Shown: positions 34,001 through 42,751, counted from the stretch's first letter. The stretch is DNA of 64,000 nucleotides from Wolfiporia cocos (GCA_029448655.1 JACCLO010000004.1:186001-250000); one strand, 5' to 3'. Notes: a model not told the origin generated them from the sequence alone. Program-made: numbers and translations.

Positions 34001-34744
34001 CATATCGCGGGTCTTGTGTTGAAGACCTACCGCGCCGTGGATGTAGTCTCCGACCTTCTCGTCGTCCCAGTATCGAAGCTTGTGAAGGGCTTCCGCGTAT
34101 AGGGCTACGCGATGAGGGAAGTTGGGGGACGTGGGTCGTGAGGGGTACTCGTCTTCTTCCCAGGTTAGTCTTACCCGCTCCGGGGCGCGTTCCGCGGCTG
34201 GAACGATTGGTGGTGGTGTGAGGATGTGGGTGTGGACGGGTGGTTGCTGGGTATTCATCCCGTCCTGGTTGTCTCGGATATCTAAATTAAAGATCGGGGG
34301 TAGCTCATCTTCCCCGGCCCCTGCAAAGGGCTTCCTTCGCAACGGCCAGTCTACCTCCATCTCGCCCGCGGTGGTGTAGCCGTGGTCGTCTTCATCCTCT
34401 TCTTCGATGCACGCTTGTGACGGCGCACCTTCGAACTTTCTTCTCAGCCTCTCGTACTCCTCGCGGTCGGCTGTGTCTCTCTCCTCGCGCAGGTCATCGG
34501 CGACGCGCAGGGCGTATTGTGAGGGGACGTTGAGTATGCCACCTACATACTTCTCCCGCCCATGTTGAGGCGCCTTTGTCTTAAGGCGTCTCGCTCTTTG
34601 TTGACTAGTCTCCTCCGTCTCCGGTTGAGAACTCGGTCCAGGTGTGTTCCATCTTGGTCGGTGACTACCGACGCTTCTTTCCTCTCGCAGTCCTGCGCCC
34701 ACATACGAAGTCGAAGGAGCTGGGCTGTGTGTTTTGCGTTCCAT
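27920..34744 (-). CDS. gag-pol: Gag-dUTPase-Pol polyprotein of Gypsy-C
   Basis: 2274 residues from ATG at 34744, with no frameshift between gag and pol. The N-terminal 700 residues are Gag-like (capsid-type region around FRDWWMRMIQYLASQRQ and EDPDREKRARRQLTALKMVF), with a Cys-rich CKFCGKKMG segment near 577 rather than a standard knuckle. dUTPase at about 790-918: AAGYDLYSA, GRIAPRSGLA, AGVIDQDYTG, DRIAQLILEQ, TAGFGSTDK. Then protease ALIDSGSTGSVVD (near 955), RT with YLDD near 1325, RNase H (EADASDFATGA), integrase (AGHPGRDRT...CVKCQ; SDRGPQF; QTERMNQ) and a chromodomain-like block (VEYEVQWSDG). A 165-residue tail of unknown role follows and ends inside the 3' LTR. The dUTPase lies before the protease, unlike Gypsy-A, B and D. 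Confidence 0.94.
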   Translation of the reverse strand: MERKTHSPAPSTSYVGAGLREERSVGSHRPRWNTPGPSSQPETEETSQQRARRLKTKAPQHGREKYVGGILNVPSQYALRVADDLREERDTADREEYERLRRKFEGAPSQACIEEEDEDDHGYTTAGEMEVDWPLRRKPFAGAGEDELPPIFNLDIRDNQDGMNTQQPPVHTHILTPPPIVPAAERAPERVRLTWEEDEYPSRPTSPNFPHRVALYAEALHKLRYWDDEKVGDYIHGAVGLQHKTRDMERRAAERLAPLDEDSNTPSPNKRMGGTLPPPERAPAPSPRTRSGYHALDTVPAYQGEFDILRVREERNVPPKWQIPQVSERRRETFTPIPASRNPPAYTQSRRRTVKEPPIFDDDKVKFRDWWMRMIQYLASQRQYMETSHDRIECAMSYIRGDKVDQWFANMFATYFNEETGWWEIHFDFFKQELFTRFEDPDREKRARRQLTALKMVFGKSNEYFTEIETLCREAGVDMDNEFVLQAVEKNVPSSVYEPVYASFSTQRDFHHRKVPVPKKYQPWKEAIMDFDQALWRRAQDRAEQKGEEAKNKGKEKKKDSNTPKKVYDTPAADRLCKFCGKKMGERPTSACTSPTWHIPMRDAGYKYTPGKSYAAATSGTTPTRPSGSKPAKQQLRELTDEEWQRMAAEYEEESKGSAKAEVSKITSNRFHLLNVEEVSDDDDKKVYGSAMDTMSQAGGSDYSDDDASSVCSEDSFCTAQEELRESTARPGDKPGLNSSLDDKMNVDTEPIVVSEDIDMKDATDQPKKRKIRRVKKKTETLDIYLDDPRATAPEQKSDEAAGYDLYSAEETIVPAHGKENIDTGIKIRMPDGVYGRIAPRSGLANKGIDVLAGVIDQDYTGRLVVMLINHSDTDLVVNYKDRIAQLILEQNKNPRVKIVKRIRETTRGTAGFGSTDKIRGTHVVFGQGRRGRQIAVPVMIHSPHERTITTTALIDSGSTGSVVDYEFAQKHELNIQPLERPVRVQNADGSPNGGGTMTHFVEMQIQIGTHLENRRFNVSKLGSHDIFLGFDWLEQHNPTIDWRKKAIDFDKCDCEHKHLEKGDQVFMIDATVWLRYASECKEHIRNRLEIWEAGETALRGDVYPVTSEQIAAVKATEMDIAAKKTTEAKTFEEVVPEHLHDFKDVFEEGEFDKLPDRRPWDHAVELLPDAKPFCGKIYPLSPQQQKVLDEFLEEQLRTGCIRPSKSPWGAPFFFVKKKDGKLRPIQDYRKLNQMTKKNKYPLPLISELLNKLKRAKFFSKLDVRWGYTNIRIAEGDEEKGAFITNRGLYDPLVMFFGMCNAPSTFQTMMNDIFRELILQGKVIVYLDDILIFTETLEEHRLVTRKVLEVLREHKLTCKPEKCEFEKAEVEYLGHIISHGSIKMDPVKVQGITLWPTPKNRKEVQSFLGFANFYRRFIKGYSTLARPLIALTADVPFKWDKAEQDTFDLMKRLFTEAPILGSPTDTDPFRIEADASDFATGAVLLQRQESIWRPIAYLSKGFTPAEKNYEIYNRELLAIMRALDEWRHIIQGSADATEVWSDHKNLEYFKTPQKINPRQARWMTELQEFDIKLTHIPGTKNIHADPLSRRIDWDDGKEHLEGQVVLKPHLFGDEQPEEGVDEIEKLSFISTETIKAKVEAQKALYDYGLDANIVFKEGLAYRKGKLVIPNDAELKGDIISSHHDSLLAGHPGRDRTLTTIHKSYWWPHMRRDVTLYVRGCVKCQSIKVDHAKRAAPLNPNPTPTRSWENISVDMITGFPEVRGKNAILVIVDMMSKWTTAIETTDKLTAKGWANLLIKHIVTQHGIPKKVFSDRGPQFVSEFIKDTYKKLGIEGNPSTAYHPQTDGQTERMNQELEVYLRLFANRNHTNWADLLPTATFAYNTHQNASTKQSPFFITHGYEPNTGSNVPMEVDMSLSAENWADHLKDVQMKAAESIDLAKAAMKKYADRRRQPSRKYEVGDKVWLDGTNLHMGTPSRKLSPKRYGPYPVAAKIGMGAYRLTLTPDMRGIHPVFNEILLTPYHEPEFEQQRILPTPETQITATKIIQSREEHGRVEYEVQWSDGSRTWERKRDVDHSQADTFYEQNPRAPGVQWKNRTITDGDTKVVDPTEEDIPHYSVLKKYGLTVVCAMPASLDVLMERERPKIRWWHDKPVQFFIPVNPETYIATHLIEVHRPIERKKPDGITYYDYPVVYIHKMTREFDFSSQKGAGDFVIPRPPGEYATIFTMTPRDEELKGGVMSRAKAFPNDNEIDPVPRVPKPSQARIIPWKEPDNV

Positions 34745-34933
34745 CGTATGTACTGTCGGCTTATGTAAGCTCCGGGTGTATGTACGCAGAACGGGATTCT
34801 GAGAGAATCGAAAAAGAACTTTTCCCCTGGTCTGGAGGGGTTGGATAAGTGTAGGATCGTCGTTTTGGCGGTCCTTGGTTTTGTCAGATAAAAAGATAAT
34901 AAAACTGTCGGGATGATCGTCGACAGTAGGGGG

Positions 34934-35045
34934 AGTCTGAACTTATGACAAGGCCACTAAAACCTTAGAGCGAACTGAGGGGAGCGAAGTGGATGAACGC
35001 CAAGTTCAGACTGGGGTTACCAGCTGAACGAGGCCTGCTATTATA
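34934..35045 (-). promoter_or_regulatory. TATA, transcript start and self-primer site of Gypsy-C
   Basis: Minus strand: TATAATA (complement of 35039-35045), then about 33 bases on agtctgaactt (complement of 35002-35012). The exact complement of that 11-mer lies at 34934-34944, one base from the LTR edge at 34946. Confidence 0.85.
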
Positions 35046-35328
35046 CTAATAGACTGTTTGTACATGTTTGTACTATAATGGCCGTATATGGTAACTAGGG
35101 AGTCTGGTGCGAGACTGGGGTAGGGGTCTAAGCCAGACTCTGAAACATAGAAGCGTAAAGTATATCAAATACGTAGCGGTCATCGTGGCCGTGTGGGAAC
35201 CGGGCCTTGTGTCGTTATCTAGACGTTGTCGGGTTCCTTCCATGGTATGATCCGGGCCTGGCTGGGCTTGGGGACTCGGGGGACCGGATCGATCTCGTTG
35301 TCGTTAGGGAAAGCTTTTGCCCGTGACA
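34946..35328 (-). repeat. 5' LTR of Gypsy-C
   Basis: 383 bases, near-identical to 27647-28029. It supplies the end of a chimeric frame with the interrupted RecQ-like gene (35219-35926, minus). Confidence 0.93.
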
Positions 35329-37721
35329 CTTGTGGATTGGCATGCCATCCCTGGCTTGTTCCCATCATGGCGGCCTGCAGTTGTGGATGACTGGTCTGTG
35401 CAGTCCGAGACACCCTCTCCGTTCGCTTCTCCTCTCTCCTCTCTTCCTCACATCTAAGCCGTTTTGCTTCTGACTCCTGCCTCCACCACTCTGCCTTAGC
35501 TTCCTTAGCATCCTGCTTTGCCCTCCAGTAGTCATGATCGATCAGCGCCAGTATGCGACACACATCTTCCCAATGACACTCCGCATATAGCCAATCAGGT
35601 AATGCAGCTTTTGCTTCACCTACAGTCTTGAGACTTGCTTTGCTTGCTATCTTGTTGACCACGCTATCGGGTAATAGGGTGTCAGGTCCCCAGGCACAAT
35701 GTGAGTACTTATCCCTCCATGTTCTGTACCACCACCTCTTCAACACTTCCTTACATTGCTTGAGGCGATCGCCTTTATGATCTCCTAGTCCTGGAGGAGC
35801 CCGTGACCTCTTCATTCCTGCCACAGGAACAGAGTTGGTTTCTTGATCTGAATCTGAGCCAAGAACACGCCGTCGTATGGTTTCGAAAAGGGTATGTGTT
35901 GCCTTCTCAAGCTCTGTCATTGCCATCCCACCATCTCCAGCCTTTCTCGTCAGGCAGACATCACAGCATGGGACTGCCAGTGCTACAATCTCACAAGTTA
36001 GCAGATAATAACATCATAAATAGATTATTCACATTGAGCGCGTGGCGGATTCTTGAAGTATGCATCAGCAACCACCCGTCGACATGTCTTCATCTCGATC
36101 CACTGGCATAGGCCGTCTTCAACCTTCTTTGCATGCTGCTTGTCACTGTTGTGCTCTCCTGCTCTCTGCTGGTGCTGTCCATGTGTCTCGATCTCTATAT
36201 CACCCTCACCCTGAAGACCGCATGCTTCTTCCTCACTGACTGAGCTCAGGTCGTCACTATCACTGTCTTCAGAGCTGCTGCATTCGCTCTCCTCACTTGA
36301 GGCACTGTGCTCCTCCCCTCCAGCTGTCAATTTAGGTGTGCGCTTTTGTTTCTTCCCCTTTTGGCGACGTCTAAATTTGAATACCGATGGCTCAACAAGC
36401 AGGATCACAATGGTAGGCTGTCCACCTCGTCCACCTCGTCCACCTCGTCCAAGGCGTTGGAACCACACGGAGAGCAACGAGGGGACCATATATTGAACAA
36501 TGCGGATGATGTCAGCAATGTCAAGCCCCTATTTTGAAATGGTGAGTGCTTCATCCAAAATCGAAACGATACGCACCATTCCTGCTGCTTCCATAGCACA
36601 GATAATCTTGATTTCACCATTGCGAAATTGATTCATCACGTCCTGGCATGATGACTTGCCACGCATCACGTGAACGAAGTCAATTTGGCCATGTAGCTCG
36701 GGAGGCAGTAAGCGTTGTAAGTGCTCGCATATTTTGGCCGCTACGTCTCGTTTATTGCAGAATATGATCGTTCGAAGCAGGGGTAAGCTCTCCTTTACTT
36801 CATCCGTGACGAAATCCAGCACACTGAAGTCGTTCGCTAGTGCTTGCATACGGCAGACGAGCGGCATTATATTTGGGCGGTCATTACCGCGATTGACCAG
36901 GTATGTGTGGCGAGGGTGCATGCAAAGCTTTTGCATCATGTCAATGAGAATATGAGGGGGCAGAGTGGCCGACGTCGCAAGGAATTGGATGGTGAGTGGA
37001 ACAAATGCATGAAGCCTATTGAGCTCAGCGTACTTCTTGCGAAAGTTCTCGCCCCACTGTGCTGTACAGTGTGCTTCGTCAATGACGACGGCGCATATAT
37101 TAGCCATAAACAAAGGGTTGCGCATTATCGGGGAGAACTCCTTTGAGTCTAGGCACATCTCCGGGGAGGTGAGTATGAGACGATGTTTGCGCACCTTAAT
37201 TTCCTGACATAGTTCTTTCAGTATGTATGCTAATCAGCACAAGCAGTGAAGGCTTACCTGTGCTAGGGCGTTACACCATGTTTCTCCATTTACAGGAGTT
37301 GCTTTCAAGCCCATACGCTCAAAACGCTCAGCCTGCACATTCATCGTCAACTATTCACTATTCCACACTCTTGGAGGCCTACCTGGTCCTTTTCAAGCTC
37401 AATCAGAGGTGATATCATCTTGTCCCTCTGCTCATCGAGCAATAGCGGCATTGCGAAGGGCATTGTTTTGCCTGCACCTGTTCCCGTGATCATGATGGCA
37501 TCAAGCCCGAGAAGTATCACTTCGGTCACATCGAGCTGCCAGTCGTACGGAGTCTTATTAGGACCAAATATCCACTTGAATTCAGCAGTGAGCTTTTCAC
37601 GCATGTCCGCAGAAGAGTATTGATGGGTTTTGTAAGCTGCTTCCTGGGCTGCCTCCAGTAGAACATTGAAATGCTCATTGTCGAGATCATAGATAGTCTG
37701 AAAAGATGGCTTTTGAGGCAT
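35329..37721 (-). CDS. RecQ-like ATP-dependent DNA helicase, C-terminus cut by Gypsy-C
   Basis: A superfamily 2 helicase that should unwind DNA 3' to 5'. Proposed exons (minus): 37721-37383, 37350-37258, 37203-36577, 36528-36033, 35982-35329. They join in frame. The first intron would be only 32 bases. Motifs: Walker A GTGAGKT, motif II IDEAHC, motif III ATSATLPP, a motif V-like AAGM-GLDIADI across an intron, motif VI QRLGRGGR (followed by GG repeats), then a Ser/Glu-rich linker and the RecQ zinc-binding signature (C...CRR...DAYF...CCDVC). The tail is charged and coiled-coil-like (AKQDAKEAKAEWWRQESEAK). Gypsy-C interrupts the tail; beyond it the frame could run on to about 27431. The LTR now supplies a chimeric C-terminus (stop at 35219). 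The promoter is the right inverted repeat of the DR element. Confidence 0.85.
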
Positions 37722-37971
37722 TCTATTGGCATGTATGTACTCAGACTCATACAGCAAGAGTGTGGCCTAAATACTACAATGTGGGAGGACTTGCGATGAC
37801 GTGTAGATGCGTAGATGCTCACCTCATGGTCACGAGACAGGGATCACCTACATCTGTCCTATCAAAATACACCAGACGTTCTACAGCAGTTTCTTGTCTT
37901 CAGTTTTTCGATCTCCATCTGGCTGTGTCCGTGGTGCAGCCACACTGCTGTAGAACGTCTGATCAAGACTA
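37722..37971 (-). repeat. Right terminal inverted repeat / promoter of the DR element
   Basis: Inverted partner of 10498-10758, reading toward the RecQ-like gene start at 37721. Its own inner hairpin is agacgttctacagcag (37873-37888) with a perfect complement ending near 37960. The stem sequence differs from the left copy (ctacagcag against ctggcagc) yet pairing is kept in both. Confidence 0.75.
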
Positions 37972-37974
37972 GTA

Positions 37975-38450
37975 TTGCCGTTGGCCCAGCTTGGCTCAGC
38001 TCGGCTTGGCTTGTGATGGCTTTGGGCATTGAGCAGCTCACAACTTCATGGCTCAGCTTGACAAGCACATGGCTTGGCTCTGCTCGAGACAGCTCACAAT
38101 AAGGGGCAATTGGTATACATAGAAAGGTACACAAAGTTGGTGTCCAAATTATTGTTTTTACACTCTATAGAAGCAAGCAATTTAGTGGTTTGAACCTAGT
38201 TTGAACCATGAACCGAACCTGATGAACCGGTTCAGCAGGTTCGGTCCAGGTTCAGGTTCAGGTTCAGGCTCCCTGCAGTTGGTTTGGTTCTAGGTTCAGC
38301 CCTAGACCCCCCTGAACCTGAACTGAACTGAACTTCGGCAACACTAACATCAGCTCATGAGCTGCAAGCATTGGCTTGGCTTGGCTTTGGCTAGTGTGGC
38401 TCAGCTCAAGTCTCAGCTCAAGCCAAGCCAATGGCAACACTAGCTGTAAT
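37975..38450. repeat. Low-complexity ggcttggct and ggttcag tracts
   Basis: Imperfect short repeats: ggctTggctcagct types at 37985-38095 and 38365-38430, and gaacc/ggttcag types at 38195-38330. No gene seen. Confidence 0.7.
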
Positions 38451-39622
38451 GAGGGACTTCAGTCACTGAGATTAATTTACCAACTGCGCTTCGTTAGCAC
38501 TGCGCAGTTGCCCAAGTGCTCAGCTAGCGCCGGAGAAATAAGATTAATCTACTACAGTGATAAAATAAATTGCACAAGCAGGGATTGAACTCTCAGCCTC
38601 TGGACAGCTGGCCAGCATACATGAGCTTACCACTACACCAAGGAGCAATACAACAAGTGGGCTTCTTCATATCCTATGTACCCAATAATGAAAAATTTTC
38701 GGTCATTCAAAAATTTATGTCAAGTAATTTATTGGCTTTAAGAAATTGGTCAGTTGAAGCACTAGCTACAGTAGAAGTATACTATCTAAATACTAAAGGG
38801 CCGTGGAACAAAACAATGTGGTTCTCGCATGGCAACTGTGCGTTCATTGGCCCGTAGGGTGCACGCCACCATCTCCGTGCTATGTGCTATTTCCCACGGC
38901 TGGCACCTACAACGCGTGTGCGGCGTTCAAGTCCCTTCGACCATGTTTCATGCATCCTCCCTGTGCTGCACCACGGGGATTTTATAGCTGTTGTAACGTA
39001 AATGGCCTGTACTGTAGATACCTGCCAGAAAATTCAAGAGTAATCAGGAGTTTTTTGAGGCACCACAAGTAGAGCGATGATGACACCGAGCATCAGCGAG
39101 GTGTCAGAAGTGACTGAGCGGGCAGAGACAAAGGACAAAGGACAGAAGAGGCAGGTGCAGCAGGGGGATCACACACCCTGGGGTTTGGGTGGACTCACAT
39201 TGCCATCCAATATGTTCTTCCCTTATTCTATGAATTATCATACTTAAGTGACAATTGTCGTCCATGGCAAAGCCGTGGGTAGTTAAACTCGTAGTCATAA
39301 TTCTACACCCAATATAGAGCTATTGAGATTAGGAGTTTAAAATTTGATGAAAAAGTTTTGTTAGGCCAGAGTTTGGGAGAGCAAAAAACTCGTATGATTA
39401 ATACAGTTATAATCTAACAAATGCTTTTAGTGTAATGGTATAATTCATGTCTGTTCGTTGCATTGCTATGGCTCACAGTTCGATTCCACCTTGCATAATT
39501 TTTAGAAATTAATCTGCTCAACACAAATTAATCTTATTTCTGTGGTGCTAGCTGAGCACTTGGGCAACTGCGCAGCACTAATGAAGCGCAGTTGGTAAAT
39601 TAATCTCAGTGACTGAAACTCT
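38451..39622. mobile_element. MITE M3, same family as M1, with a Helitron insert
   Basis: Left end gagggacttcagtcactgag at 38451, right end ctcagtgactgaaactct at 39622. Without the 507-base insert it is 665 bases. tRNA-like modules: minus 38579-38646 and plus 39424-39490 (B-box-like agttcgattcc, near-consensus). No clear target duplication here. Confidence 0.8.
38785..39291. mobile_element. Short non-autonomous Helitron inside M3
   Basis: 507 bases inserted between A (38784) and T (39292) with no duplication, as Helitrons do: M2 shows the empty site (tatacta-tagtcat). Starts TCTAAATACT and ends with a hairpin (ccatggc aaa gccgtgg, 39262-39278), a short spacer and ctcg, a near match to the CTRR terminus. 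The interior shares blocks with the larger Helitron (accacggggatttt; gaggtgtcagaagt), including a single unit of its 22-base repeat. Confidence 0.75.
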
Positions 39623-40842
39623 ACCTTTAACTGTGCTGTATGTGTGGCAGATGCCACTTCTGATTACCATGCTGGCCATCATGGCAACACTGCTTAATCT
39701 GTGAGTGAAGTATAGTCATGGCCTGATCAAGGCCTCACAATAGCTCGAACAGCAGAGACTCCATCATCTTTATTGCAGAAGTAGAGTGAAGAATTGCAGT
39801 GTACTCAGAGCCAGAAATGATAGCAAGAGAATGTTCTGATTGGGCCTTCTGCACATTGGCAATTGTGTGATTTTGACAGGAGAAATGTGGGTGCTCGCTT
39901 AATCATGTCCTTGAGCATGCCACTCAACTTACATCCAGTTGGGCTGTTGTTAGTCAGGCCTCCCAGAGCACTCATTGCATGTGAGTTTAGAGCAGAATGG
40001 TCAATCTGCCTTTGTAATGAGGTAAGTATACATTGAACAGTACAAGGTTAGGGCCATGATATGCACTGTTGTCGGAATGGCTCCAGGCATCTCACAAATT
40101 AGGGTGGAGTGACCCTATACACAAGGAACTACACTACATTTGCCTCAACGAACAGAATGAGCACAAGTTCCTGCACTTGATCTGGACATTTCTTGATGCT
40201 CTTGCTGCTTGCCGTGATGCTGCCAGGGTTACAGAGGAAGCTCTATTGGCATTTGCCAGAGTGATACCTTCAGAGTTGTCACTTGCAGGACATTGAGATT
40301 ACTTTGGAAGGAAAAGTGATTGAAGCCTTGGATTGATGGTATGTGGGGTTTTCACAGCTTGTTTTGACACAGAGAGGCTAAGTCTCATAGCTTACTGTAG
40401 GAGTCCCTCCATCGTTACTGAACAACTTGGGGGCAGGGCAGAGCAGCTTTGAAGCAGGATTTCTTTATCATGATTATCTGAAGCTCAGAATAGCATGCAA
40501 TGGTCTCTTGGTTCAATTCTAATTCATGATCAGAGCTATTGGCAGTAATATCGGCAACAAGGGAGCATTGACTCGTGGAAACTAACCTACTCTGGTGGAA
40601 ACTAACAGAACCATGCCCTGTGACCGCAAAAACAAGCATTCAATTGCTTTGCATATCAAAAGCTGCTCCACATATTGGGATGTCTTTCTAAGTCGAATTG
40701 CAAATTGACACACATCATGATTTAGAATGTGTTTGTTCACCCAGAGCATCTGTGAATGGGAGACCCTGGTGTGTGTGATGTGCTCCTTAGTCATGTGTGC
40801 AGCAAGCAACCAGTGGTACAAGACCTCCATGATCACAAGTGC
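39623..40842. other. Unassigned region with decayed coding blocks
   Basis: No intact gene. Plus-strand coding-like pieces occur (for example NLHPVGLLLVRPPRALIAC near 39930-39975 before a gtaagt, and a 75-codon frame at 40069-40296 starting MSEWLQASHKLGWSD), separated by stops. I do not recognise the protein. Confidence 0.4.
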
Positions 40843-40847
40843 TTCTC

Positions 40848-41489
40848 TGTTATGAGTTGAATATACTCATCAATAATCGATCTATTTTCCTAAGTCGATA
40901 ATTGAGACTTTTTGCAGAGTTGAATAGATTTCCTTCTCTAAGTTGAAAGGGAGTTCCTTTCGATGTTATAGAGAAATTGTGCTTTTGAACTCGAAATATT
41001 GCTGAGCTTGTGCAAGCACAAGTTTGAGAGCAAATATATGACTCCTGTTATTACAACAAGGTTGAGCTGCCTGTCTCGACCTTTGTGTTCCAGTTTATAT
41101 ACATGAGTAACTGCCAGAGGTCTTATCCTGAGACCTGATGCTACTGCTACTGCGATAGGACTAGCTGTATCGATATATAGTATTCTGAAACATATCAAAG
41201 GTGGAGTAGTTGGATACTCCACTCACTGAGTCATATTACTGTTCGGGGTTAGGCCCATGCGTCATAGGGGATGATAGGAATGGAGGGAAACATTTGAACT
41301 AGAAAACAATACGAGTGAAATACTGCTCTGAGTTGTGTCAGAGCTATTGTCATAATAAATACTATGTCATTGATGGATCCCTGTGGTTGAGCACAGAGTC
41401 CTTGCTTGTTACTCAACTAATAGTCAGTTTGGTCAGAAAAGAAATAGAAATGTATGCGGAATAATGTGGGCATCCGTAAATTTGTAACA
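40848..41489 (-). repeat. Solo LTR of the Gypsy-A family (inverted)
   Basis: 642 bases flanked by the exact duplication ttctc (40843-40847, 41490-41494). Minus strand starts TGTTACAAAT and ends ACTCATAACA. Internal match to the Gypsy-A LTR around caaggttgagctgcctgtctcgac (complement of the tcagctcgaccttg block). Confidence 0.85.
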
Positions 41490-41637
41490 TTCTCACACAT
41501 CATACATGATGCTGAGAAGAGATGCATCTTGCAAGTTGAATTCCATCAGATGATAGCAGGACAAAGCTAGTGCAATGGTACCCAACAATCTTCCTTGCGA
41601 TGCTCACTCATCTGCTAACCACCGTTAATCTGCTTTG

Positions 41638-42147
41638 CTATTTAGTCGACGCTGATGCGCATGTGATTCTGCTGAGCCTTAATTGCCTTTGTGAAGAGAT
41701 GTACATACTCTAGTGATGGCAGCACAGCATCTAGCTTGCATTCCAACTGCAGGCGCTCTGTGCGGCATTCAGCCACCTGCAGAGTAAGAAGGCAGCAGTT
41801 CTCTTGGGTGGTGGATCACAGCTTGGTGGCACAGTCCAACTGATGATTTAGCATGTCAAGGGTCATTGAGTTGTAATCATTTTCTTGCTGGAGAATAACA
41901 ATCCATTTCTGTGTATCCCGTATTTTAGCCTGCAAGGCGTCAGTTGAATGTTGGAGTGCGACAAAGGACCTGTCACTGTTCGTAACCAGCCATGATTTAG
42001 AATCAGAAGCATTCAAGTAGAGGTTGAAATTGAGATTGCTTGTACATTTGTAGGGCCTCCTTGACCTGTTCATCCAACATGTCTCTGGTGCTGGAAATAT
42101 AGATGTCCTTCACATGTGCAGAAATGATAGGCATAGAGCAACAAGGA
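41638..42147 (-). pseudogene. Coding remnant with a CPCC motif and coiled coil
   Basis: Minus-strand blocks: CPCCSMPIISAHVKDIY and MLDEQVKEALQMYKQ (42138-41995 region) ending at a stop, then in another frame DALQAKIRDTQKWIVILQQE (41816-42073), then VAECRTERLQLECKLDAV down to a stop near 41638. Frame changes between blocks suggest indels or lost introns. The solo LTR at 42153 cuts its upstream side. Not recognised. Confidence 0.4.
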
Positions 42148-42152
42148 CATTG

Positions 42153-42746
42153 TGTTACGATTTTACCAGGTACACTCGAATATCCCTTTTTGGTGCCTCA
42201 CTGTGTATGAGGACTTAGCGTTCAACCGTTATACCGCGTGCTCTTATTTCTAGGGACCTCCGCTCAACCGTAGGCCCTGTTTCATGTACAACAGCCCTAT
42301 GCCCTGTCCCCGCATCCACATCACGTTCTAGCTGATATTCTGTGTCAAACCACAGAACTTCTATGTTTCACCCCTTGTTGCGCTCAACCGCAGCCCTTCT
42401 CCTTTATTCTCTATATCGTTAGTACGACAGACCTAATGGTAGCAGTACCACGGACACTATGACCCCAATTAACGAATCGTAGTATATAACCTGATGTAAA
42501 TACCGGTCGAGTTCCTCAGCTCGACCTTGTTGAATTACAAGGATCTTATACTTGTTCTCAAAGGTTTAAACAATTAAGCCTGCAGCCTGTATATCGACGC
42601 TCTGACTCTGCGGAGTCCGACAAGTAGTGCGCTACTTGACACGCTGAGTAACTCGACTTGGTTACTTTGCGCTGAACAGATATTCCTATCTGTCGAAATA
42701 ATCTGACTTGGTTATTTTGCGTTGAACGGATATTCAATCCGTGACA
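42153..42746 (+). repeat. Solo LTR of the Gypsy-A family
   Basis: 594 bases, TGTTACG to CGTGACA, flanked by the exact duplication cattg (42148-42152, 42747-42751). Shares cctcagctcgaccttgttg and gatcttatacttgttctcaa with the Gypsy-A LTR. Confidence 0.93.
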
Positions 42747-42751
42747 CATTG

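Larger units (their letters stand above)
27647..35328 (-). mobile_element. Gypsy-C: full-length Ty3/gypsy element with single gag-dUTPase-pol frame
   Basis: 7682 bases with the exact duplication cttgt (27642-27646, 35329-35333). The LTRs are 383 bases each (27647-28029, 34946-35328) and differ at only two sites by eye, both A/G. One unbroken 2274-codon frame. The purine tract lies in the coding frame just before the 3' LTR. It is inserted near the convergent 3' ends of the DUF6589 and RecQ-like genes. Likely young and possibly functional. Confidence 0.96.
10498..37971. mobile_element. DR element: putative composite transposon with convergent DUF6589 and RecQ-like genes
   Basis: Seen: the first 20 bases at 10498 (tagtcttgatcagacgttct) are exactly the reverse complement of the bases ending at 37971, and similarity continues inward for about 180 bases and more weakly to both gene starts. 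The 9 bases outside each end are gtgttgctg (10489-10497) and gtattgccg (37972-37980), 7 of 9 alike with both differences transitions, like a worn duplication. Inside, DUF6589 runs rightward from 10759 and the RecQ-like gene leftward from 37721. Subtracting M1, M2 with its contents, and Gypsy-C leaves about 5.85 kb. Inference: one mobile unit, with DUF6589 as possible transposase and RecQ as helper. The alternative is two host genes sharing a duplicated inverted promoter. Confidence 0.6.

Noticed and set aside
38579..39490. tRNA genes in the MITEs
   Set aside because: A-box and B-box motifs are present, but acceptor and T stems do not pair and no sound anticodon arm could be drawn, so they are tRNA-like, not tRNA genes.
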